A program made the position numbers and the translations under genes. This document shows positions 1 to 4,766 of a DNA stretch of 10,886 nt, in pieces. How positions within the stretch are numbered: position 1 is the stretch's first letter; each line of letters begins with the position of its first letter. The notes below the pieces were generated by a model. It was not told the origin of the DNA. It saw nothing but the letters and a program-made list of their open reading frames with translations, and did no database searches. Origin of the DNA: Burkholderiales bacterium (GTDB lineage Bacteria > Pseudomonadota > Gammaproteobacteria > Burkholderiales > SG8-41); contig SYEN01000375.1 of NCBI GenBank assembly GCA_005800795.1, forward strand, positions 1 to 10,886, read 5' to 3'.

Positions 1-1
1 G

Positions 2-412
2 CCGGTGCTCGCGGGCCAAAGTGGCAACACCGGCTGTCAGGCGCTGGCGGTCACGCTACGCGGCATGACGCTGGGCGAGCTCAAACCCGGCTCCGAGCGC
101 GCATTGGTCATGAAGGAAGCCTTGCTCGGCATGATGAATGGTGCGGTCACGGGGCTGGTGGCTGGGCTCGGCATGTTCGCCTACGCCACGATGACCGGCT
201 CCAAACACGCGCTGCTGCTTGGGGGCGTCGTGTGGCTTGCGCTGGTAGGCGCTTGCGTAGTCAGCGGCATCTGTGGCGCGTTGATTCCGCTCACCTTAAA
301 GCGCTTCGGCCTCGATCCGGCCACGGCCTCCAGCATTTTTCTGACCACGGCGACTGACGTGGTGAGCATGGGCTTGTTGTTGGGGCTGGCGACGATACTG
401 ATACGCTTTTAA
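2..412 (+). CDS. mgtE: MgtE-family magnesium transporter, C-terminal part (5' end outside window)
   Basis: The reading frame is open from base 2 to the TAA at 410-412, giving 136 residues of an inner-membrane protein whose start lies upstream of the window. It matches the C-terminal transmembrane domain of MgtE/SLC41-type Mg2+ channels. Near the left edge is AGQSGNTGCQALAVTLRG, the family's Gly/Asn-rich 'GGNxGxQ' type segment. It is followed by a T(M)TLGEL cytoplasmic turn and three hydrophobic helices, roughly residues 45-65, 75-97 and 112-135. The last helix carries TTATDVVSMG, equivalent to the conserved Asp-containing helix that lines the ion path. The N-terminal domain and CBS pair expected in MgtE are not in the window, so their presence cannot be judged. 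The TfoX-like gene starts 5 bases after the stop, which suggests co-transcription. The family call is firm; Mg2+ rather than Co2+ as substrate is inferred from the family. Confidence 0.85.
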   Translation, partial: PVLAGQSGNTGCQALAVTLRGMTLGELKPGSERALVMKEALLGMMNGAVTGLVAGLGMFAYATMTGSKHALLLGGVVWLALVGACVVSGICGALIPLTLKRFGLDPATASSIFLTTATDVVSMGLLLGLATILIRF

Positions 413-417
413 CGCCC

Positions 418-825
418 GTGGCAAAAGACGGTGATTTCGTGCGTCACGTGTGCGAGCTGCTCGCACCTGCCGGGAGCGTAACAACGCGACGCATGTTTGG
501 CGGGCACGGCGTCTACGTCGATGGACTCTTCGTTGCCATCATCGCGTGGGAGGAGTTGTATCTCAAGGTTGATGACACGACGCGAGCTGCATTCGAGCGC
601 GAGGCGTGCGCGCCTTTCGCCTACGACAAGGCCGGCAAAACGATGACCATGAGTTACTACCGCGCGCCGGAGGAGGCCATGGACGCGCCACACCTGATGA
701 CGCCGTGGGCTCGGCTGGCGCTGGCAGCCGCCGTGCGTGCGCAAGCGAAAAAGGTGCCCGCCAAAAACAAAACGGCCGCGAAGAAAAAATCTTCGCGGCC
801 GTCCTTGAAGCAACGAAAGCTGTAG
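418..825 (+). CDS. TfoX/Sxy N-terminal-domain protein
   Basis: This is a 135-residue protein starting at GTG 418, five bases after the mgtE stop. No in-frame ATG gives a complete domain and no convincing Shine-Dalgarno is visible, so translational coupling to mgtE is plausible. Residues about 5-95 form a TfoX N-terminal domain: RRMFGGHGVYVDG, then FVAIIAWEELYLKVDD, and later MSYYRAPEEAMD. Single-domain TfoX_N proteins are common in proteobacteria and their biochemical role is not established. In gamma-proteobacteria full-length TfoX/Sxy activates competence genes, but the C-terminal TfoX domain is missing here, so that role should not be assumed. The last 30 residues are a Lys-rich tail (KKVPAKNKTAAKKKSSRPS), probably disordered. 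The DNA coding this tail contains a perfect hairpin that looks like the terminator of the convergent gene. The family call is good; the function is unknown. Confidence 0.82.
   Translation: MAKDGDFVRHVCELLAPAGSVTTRRMFGGHGVYVDGLFVAIIAWEELYLKVDDTTRAAFEREACAPFAYDKAGKTMTMSYYRAPEEAMDAPHLMTPWARLALAAAVRAQAKKVPAKNKTAAKKKSSRPSLKQRKL
761..802 (-). terminator. Rho-independent terminator of the aminotransferase gene, embedded in the TfoX-like CDS
   Basis: Bases 772-784 and 790-802 are perfect 13-bp inverted repeats (arm ACGGCCGCGAAGA) around a five-base loop. Read on the minus strand, the hairpin begins 36 bases after the aminotransferase stop codon and is followed by TTTGTTTTTGG, a good U-tract. Read on the plus strand it is followed by CCTTGAAG and would not be expected to terminate. 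The hairpin therefore most likely ends the minus-strand transcript, although it lies wholly within the 3' coding end of the convergent TfoX-like gene. There it encodes part of the Lys-rich tail. Confidence 0.8.
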
Positions 826-838
826 TTCCGCTGCTCTG

Positions 839-2356
839 TTAAGCCGCTTTGGCCGTCTTGCGCCGTTTCGCTGCTGCTTCGGTGGTATGCATGGACGCAT
901 ACGCCGCGTGCGCCGCTGATTCTGCGTCGCCCACGTGCACAGCGTAACCCATGTCTTCCAGCACCGAGCCCAGCGCCGACAAACACAGCATCACGTTGTC
1001 CGGACGGCACGAGTAACCCATCAAACCAAAACGCCAGATTTTGCCGGCCAGGGGGCCGAGGCCCGCGCCGATTTCGATGCCGAATTCGTTAAGCAAACGC
1101 TTGCGTACTTCGGCTTCGTTGACACCCGTTGCGCAATGCACGGCGTTCATTTCCGGCACTTGATATTTCGGGTCCACCAAGAATTTCAGGTTCATGGCTT
1201 CGAGGCCGGCCTTTAGCGCGATGTGATGCCGCTTGTGGCGCGCCCAGCAGTTTTCGAGGCCCTCTTCGCGGATCAGCAGCAGCGCTTCGTGAAGGCCGAA
1301 CAGCGAGTTGGTCGGCGCGGTGTGGTGATAGGTGCGGGTGGTCGCGCCCCAGTAGCCGAGCAGCAGGTTCATGTCCATAAACCAGCTATGGATTTTGTCT
1401 TTGCGGCCTTTCACAAAATCCACCACGCGTTCGCTGATCGACACCGGCGACAGGCCCGGCGTGCACGACAAACATTTCTGGCTGGCGGAATACACGGCGT
1501 CGAATTTCCAGTCATCGACCCGCACTTCACATCCGCCGAGCGAGGTAACGCAATCGACGATAGTCAGCGCGTCGTGCCTGTGTGCGATCTCGACGAGCTT
1601 TTTCGCATCTGACAACACGCCGGTGGAGGTCTCGGCGTGCACAAAGGCCACCAGACGCACATCGGGATTGGCTTTTAACGCGTCTTCTAATTTTTGCGGA
1701 TCAACCGGTTCGCCCCATTTGTCCTCAACGACAATCGCGGTGGCGCCGCAACGCTCGACGTTCTCGATCATGCGGCCACCGAACACGCCATTGCGGCACA
1801 CGATCACTTTGTCGCCGGGCGCGACCATGTTCACAAAACAAAACTCCATGCCCACCGAGCCGGGGCCGGAGATCGGAAACGTCAGCGGATTTTTGGTTTG
1901 ATAGGTGTAACGCAGCAGCGCTTTTAACTCTTCCATCATGTCCACGAACACGGGGTCGAGGTAACCGATGGCAGGCTGGCTCATGGTGGTCAAAACACGC
2001 GGATGGATCTCGGTGGGGCCGGGGCCGAGCAGCGTACGCTGCGGTGGGTGGAAAGAGCTGATGCGTTTGGACGGTGCAAATTCGTTGCTCATGGTGTCGC
2101 TCCCAGAGGGTGGTATGTAAAGGTTTTCGCCGTCCGGGCGCGATTTCAGCCGGATCGGTTTGCGCGCAGTGGCATCGTTCAAAATTTCAGCGGCGGTGAC
2201 TTCACCGTTGGTGACCTGCTCCACTTCCATCGCCCAGCGCGCGGGGACATAACCGGATTTGACCCAGTTGTTGACCACTGCACGGTCAAGGCTGAAGCGG
2301 CGCGCCACTTCGGCTTGGCTGCCAAACAGTTGGACGAGACGTTCTGCGCAATTCAT
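839..2356 (-). CDS. Class V (serine/alanine-glyoxylate type) aminotransferase with in-frame N-terminal HTH domain
   Basis: This frame of 505 residues runs from ATG 2356 to TAA 839. Residues about 100-475 are a PLP-dependent class V aminotransferase of the serine-pyruvate/alanine-glyoxylate group: LLGPGPTEIHPRVL near 109, HAETSTG at 240-246, PLP-pyridine Asp268 in IVDCVTSLGG, Schiff-base Lys294 in YSASQKCLS, THHTAP-like YHHTAPTNS at 343, and carboxylate-binding Arg442 in WRFGLMGY. It probably transfers amino groups between serine or alanine and glyoxylate or pyruvate in the cytoplasm. Residues 1-62 resemble a Cro/YdaS-type helix-turn-helix (GSQAEVARRFSLDRAVVNNW, then VPARWAMEVEQ), joined by a linker to residue 88. 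ATG 2092 (Met89) has a strong ribosome binding site and would give a 417-residue enzyme of normal family length. The first ATG lacks a clear Shine-Dalgarno. The gene may thus make two products, or the HTH part may be a separate old gene now fused. The C-terminus is Ala/Lys-rich. It is divergent from the Bug gene. Confidence 0.85.
   Translation of the reverse strand: MNCAERLVQLFGSQAEVARRFSLDRAVVNNWVKSGYVPARWAMEVEQVTNGEVTAAEILNDATARKPIRLKSRPDGENLYIPPSGSDTMSNEFAPSKRISSFHPPQRTLLGPGPTEIHPRVLTTMSQPAIGYLDPVFVDMMEELKALLRYTYQTKNPLTFPISGPGSVGMEFCFVNMVAPGDKVIVCRNGVFGGRMIENVERCGATAIVVEDKWGEPVDPQKLEDALKANPDVRLVAFVHAETSTGVLSDAKKLVEIAHRHDALTIVDCVTSLGGCEVRVDDWKFDAVYSASQKCLSCTPGLSPVSISERVVDFVKGRKDKIHSWFMDMNLLLGYWGATTRTYHHTAPTNSLFGLHEALLLIREEGLENCWARHKRHHIALKAGLEAMNLKFLVDPKYQVPEMNAVHCATGVNEAEVRKRLLNEFGIEIGAGLGPLAGKIWRFGLMGYSCRPDNVMLCLSALGSVLEDMGYAVHVGDAESAAHAAYASMHTTEAAAKRRKTAKAA
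2100..2104 (-). promoter_or_regulatory. Shine-Dalgarno for internal start of the aminotransferase (ATG at 2092)
   Basis: On the minus strand GGGAG is followed by seven bases (CGACACC) and the in-frame ATG at 2092-2090. The protein from here begins MSNEFAPSKR and goes directly into the aminotransferase fold. This site is clearly better than anything upstream of the long start at 2356, so most enzyme may be made without the HTH domain. Confidence 0.65.
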
Positions 2357-2364
2357 GTGCTGAG

Positions 2365-2414
2365 ATTAACATGACAAAATTAGTTTGACAAGTTAATTTA
2401 TTCGCATTATTAAC
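2365..2414. promoter_or_regulatory. Candidate operator: three ATTAAC/GTTAAT half-sites
   Basis: ATTAAC occurs at 2365-2370 and 2409-2414, and its inverse GTTAAT at 2392-2397. The last two form an inverted repeat with an 11-base spacer that lies between and over the predicted -35 and -10 boxes. The neighbouring aminotransferase frame starts with a Cro-like HTH, so these could be its binding sites. The motifs are short and the region is AT-rich, so chance is a real alternative. Confidence 0.3.
2385..2413 (+). promoter_or_regulatory. Predicted sigma70 promoter for the Bug-type binding protein gene
   Basis: A perfect -35 box TTGACA (2385-2390) and a TATTAA -10 box (2408-2413) are separated by 17 bases. 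This would start transcription near 2420 and leave a leader of about 113 bases before the gene at 2533. The region is strongly AT-rich compared with its surroundings. On the opposite strand, TTGTCA-N17-TAATCT lies immediately before ATG 2356. If used, it would give a nearly leaderless aminotransferase mRNA, in keeping with the missing Shine-Dalgarno there. Neither start site has been shown by experiment. Confidence 0.5.
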
Positions 2415-2415
2415 G

Positions 2416-2443
2416 TAAGTATATGTTTTTATTGCATATTTTT
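2416..2443 (-). repeat. Dispersed AT-rich repeat, copy A
   Basis: Read on the minus strand, the core CAATAAAAACATATACTTA (2434-2416) is identical over 19 bases to copy C at 7524-7542. The flanking AAAAATAT is also shared, with one extra G in this copy. It lies in the divergent promoter region between the aminotransferase and the Bug gene. It contains TATACT, which with TTGTAA 18 bases upstream could act as a minus-strand promoter. Confidence 0.65.
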
Positions 2444-2532
2444 ACAATCACGCCTTTGACTGTAACAAAATGGCGCTTTTTCGCTACATGAGTACGTGGT
2501 AACGTGCGCCGTTTCCAAACCCGGAGAAGTCG

Positions 2533-3534
2533 ATGTTTCGTGTTGCAACCTGCCTGACCCCCTTGGCCCAAGTCACTCTGATCGCTGCGATCGCGACCCC
2601 CGCAATCGCCGCCGACAAAGGCGGCGCGTCTGCCGCCAACTATCCCAACAAATCGATCCGCCTGATCGTCCCGTTTCCGCCCGGTGGCGGCACAGACCTG
2701 GTGTCGCGCATCCTGCAACCGGCGGTGACCAGCGCCCTGGGGCAACAGTTGCTGATCGACAACCGCGGCGGTGCACAAGGCACCAGCGGCACCGCCATCG
2801 GCGCCAAGGCCAACCCGGACGGCTACACGCTGATCATCGCGGAAATTGGCGCCACCGCAGTCGCGCCGTGGATGTATCCGCAGGTACCGTTCGATGTAGC
2901 CAAGGATTTTTCGCCGATCACGCAATTGATCGAACAGCCGTATATCGTATCGATACACCCCACCGTTCCGGCGAAAACGCTCAACGATTTTTTGAAACTC
3001 GCCGCTGCCAAGCCGAATGGCTATAACTTCGGTTCCGGCAACGTGACCGCGCATCTGGCGCAGGAAGTGTTCTACCAAACCGCGAAACTGAAGCTCACGC
3101 ACATACCCTATCGCGGCAGCGGCCCGGCCATGACCGCCGCGCTCGCGGGCGAAGTGCAAACGCTGTTTTCCGGACCGGGCGCAGCGATTCCGCAAATACG
3201 CGCAGGCAAAATCCGTGCGCTCGCTGTCACCACCGCCAAGCGCACGCGCGAGCTGCCCGAAGCGCCCACGCTTGAAGAAAGCGGCTTCAAGGGCTTCGCC
3301 ATCAGCGGTTGGTACGGCTTGATGGCGCCGGCCGGCACGCCGCAACCCATCATCACCAAACTCAACAGCGTATTCGTGAAAATCTTGAGCGGCAGCGACG
3401 CTGCGAAACAACTGAGCGACCGCGGCTATGACCCGACACCGACAGCGCCGGACGCTTTCGGTAAATTCATGGTTGCCGAGTACCAGCGCTGGGGCAAGGC
3501 GGTGAAAGCCGCGGGCATCAAAGCGACAGAATAA
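2533..3534 (+). CDS. Bug/TctC family tripartite tricarboxylate-type periplasmic binding protein
   Basis: This 333-residue protein starts at ATG 2533, with GGAGA (2523-2527) five bases upstream. The N-terminus is a signal peptide: a charged start, a hydrophobic stretch around residues 9-22, and the cleavage motif AIA after residue 26. The mature part opens with the family signature YPNKSIRLIVPFPPGGGTD (37-55), followed by LVSRILQP, LIDNRGGAQGTSGTAIGA and PDGYTLI. Such proteins bind carboxylates or other small organic ions in the periplasm. They work with TctA/TctB-type membrane subunits or, often in Betaproteobacteria, stand alone as 'orphan' Bugs. No transport permease gene is seen nearby, so the ligand and partner are unknown. 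The gene is divergent from an aminotransferase and convergent with an ornithine-cyclodeaminase-like gene, so an amino-acid or keto-acid ligand is possible but unproven. Confidence 0.92.
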   Translation: MFRVATCLTPLAQVTLIAAIATPAIAADKGGASAANYPNKSIRLIVPFPPGGGTDLVSRILQPAVTSALGQQLLIDNRGGAQGTSGTAIGAKANPDGYTLIIAEIGATAVAPWMYPQVPFDVAKDFSPITQLIEQPYIVSIHPTVPAKTLNDFLKLAAAKPNGYNFGSGNVTAHLAQEVFYQTAKLKLTHIPYRGSGPAMTAALAGEVQTLFSGPGAAIPQIRAGKIRALAVTTAKRTRELPEAPTLEESGFKGFAISGWYGLMAPAGTPQPIITKLNSVFVKILSGSDAAKQLSDRGYDPTPTAPDAFGKFMVAEYQRWGKAVKAAGIKATE

Positions 3535-3560
3535 AATACCAATTAAAACAGATACTTACA
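3533..3560 (+). repeat. Dispersed AT-rich repeat, copy B
   Basis: The 28 bases align without gaps to copy C with four mismatches; the core at 3540-3558 is CAATTAAAACAGATACTTA, two differences from the 19-base core. The copy begins in the stop codon of the Bug gene and ends one base before the stop codon of the convergent ornithine-cyclodeaminase-like gene, so it fills the entire gap. No hairpin terminator is seen in this convergent junction. Confidence 0.55.
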
Positions 3561-4658
3561 TCAATTGCGGATATCCTGCAAAAACCACTCCGTCGGCAGC
3601 TCGTGCCCCAGCCCGGCTGCTTTGGCCTTGCGGTAGACCAGTGAACCCACCGAGGAAAACTGCACGCCCCAGTTGCCGATGGTGCGGTAATGCGTGATCT
3701 GATCGCGCGAGGTACGGCCCAGCGCCTTGCCGGAAATAATGTCGGTGTACACCGGCCACTCGCCGAGCTTCAGGTTTTTGGTGGCACGCGGCAGGCGCTT
3801 TTGCTGTTCCTCGGTGCCCATTACAAATGCGCCGAGGCTGCCACCAATACCCTTGCGGTATAACGCACTTTCGGGGATATCCAGTCCCTCCTTGCCCTGC
3901 TGAACTTTCACGTCAAAGCACGCCGCGACGTCTGCTGAAATTTCGTGCGGGCCAAGGTTGACCACGTGCATACCGGGCTCAAGCCACGTCCGATCGATGG
4001 TCGGCGAGATGCTGTCGGTACAGGTTGAAAGAATATCCACGCCGCGCACCGCTTCGCGCGCGGAATCGACCGCCACCACGTCAAGGCCCAGTGCCTTGGA
4101 CATTTCCGCCGCGTAGCGAAGGCGGTTGTCCGGGTTGCGGCTGAACACCTTCACCTTAGTGAGCTTGCGCACCGCCGCGTAAGCCTCAAGGAACGTGCGC
4201 GCCATGCCGCCGGATCCGAGCATGCCGACGACACTCGCGTCCTCGCGTGCCAGCAGCCGCGCGCCGATGCCCGCCGCCCCGCCCACGCGCATGTGCTGCA
4301 AGTGGCCGTCGTTCATGATCGCCAGCGGCTCGCCATTGCCCGCGCTATACAGAATCACCAGCCCGCAAAACGTGCCCGGCTGCACACAATATTTATTTTC
4401 AGAGGTACTGCCGTCCGCGCCCCTGGGCCAATGCACGATGTCTGACTTTAGTCGCACGGCGTAATAGCCGCCGCTGGAACCCTCCACCGTGCCGAAGCGG
4501 TAATAGCCATCTTCCCGGTCGCACGGTACGTAGGTATCAATGCGCGGGCGGTAGATGGCCTTGCCTTCCAGTAGCGCGGCGAAGGCAGTTTCCTGCACCT
4601 CGATGCATTCAAGCATGGTGAGGGTTTGGGCGACTACTTCGTTGTTGATCATTAGCAT
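3561..4658 (-). CDS. Ornithine cyclodeaminase/mu-crystallin family NAD(P)-dependent enzyme
   Basis: This 365-residue cytoplasmic protein runs from ATG 4658 to TGA 3561. AGGAA (4668-4664) five bases upstream supports the first ATG; Met3 is a weaker alternative. Family features in order are RPRIDTYVP (37-45), YYAVRLKSD (65-73) with the substrate-region Lys71, GEPLAIMNDGHLQHMRVGG (109-127), and the Rossmann loop GMLGSGGMARTFLEAY (145-160). VFSRNPDN after strand 2 and ILSTCTDS near 209-216 follow. The segment VNLGPHEISADV (233-244) replaces the usual GxDxPGKxELD-like stretch of true ornithine cyclodeaminases, so the substrate is probably not ornithine. Imine or keto-acid reductases, alanine dehydrogenase-like enzymes and so-called tyramine oxidase subunit B proteins belong to the same broad family and are alternatives. 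It lies 108 bases downstream of topB on the same strand and may be partly read through from it. Confidence 0.85.
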   Translation of the reverse strand: MLMINNEVVAQTLTMLECIEVQETAFAALLEGKAIYRPRIDTYVPCDREDGYYRFGTVEGSSGGYYAVRLKSDIVHWPRGADGSTSENKYCVQPGTFCGLVILYSAGNGEPLAIMNDGHLQHMRVGGAAGIGARLLAREDASVVGMLGSGGMARTFLEAYAAVRKLTKVKVFSRNPDNRLRYAAEMSKALGLDVVAVDSAREAVRGVDILSTCTDSISPTIDRTWLEPGMHVVNLGPHEISADVAACFDVKVQQGKEGLDIPESALYRKGIGGSLGAFVMGTEEQQKRLPRATKNLKLGEWPVYTDIISGKALGRTSRDQITHYRTIGNWGVQFSSVGSLVYRKAKAAGLGHELPTEWFLQDIRN

Positions 4659-4663
4659 GGCGA

Positions 4664-4679
4664 TTCCTGTGGCGACAGG
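4664..4679 (-). promoter_or_regulatory. Small hairpin overlapping the Shine-Dalgarno of the OCD-like gene
   Basis: On the minus strand CCTGT (4679-4675), a CGCC loop and ACAGG (4670-4666) can pair. The right arm includes the AGG of the AGGAA Shine-Dalgarno at 4668-4664, so pairing would partly hide the site. The stem is only 5 bp, so any control effect is a guess. Confidence 0.3.
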
Positions 4680-4685
4680 GTTTCG

Positions 4686-4709
4686 GGCGGGTCAACTGCC
4701 AAACCCGCC
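4686..4709. repeat. GC-rich inverted repeat in the topB to OCD-like gap
   Basis: GGCGGGT (4686-4692) and ACCCGCC (4703-4709) form a 7-bp stem with a ten-base loop. No T-run follows on either strand, so it is not a standard terminator. It may stabilise or process the mRNA between topB and the downstream gene. Confidence 0.45.
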
Positions 4710-4730
4710 ATTCTGGCCTGCGTCAGAATG
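4709..4730. repeat. CATTCTG palindrome resembling dispersed intergenic hairpin elements
   Basis: CATTCTG (4709-4715) and CAGAATG (4724-4730) form a 7-bp stem with an eight-base loop. They lie in the minus-strand context CGTCATTCTGACGCAGG. Short palindromes of the 'GTCATTC...GAAT' type are scattered between genes in many proteobacterial genomes. The likeness is from general recall, and only one copy is seen in this window. A nested alternative stem GCGTCA/TGACGC also exists (4719-4733). Confidence 0.4.
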
Positions 4731-4766
4731 ACGCGGAGGGTTCGGCTGCTATTAGCGTCAATAAAA

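Noticed and set aside
2357..2532. Possible small RNA or attachment site in the divergent AT-rich gap
   Set aside because: No hairpin with U-tract, tRNA fragment or flanking direct repeat was found; promoters and the repeat explain the AT-richness.
2410..3411. Open frame of 333 codons on the minus strand opposite the Bug gene
   Set aside because: It is antisense to a well-supported secreted binding protein, has Arg/Gly-rich composition and no domain.
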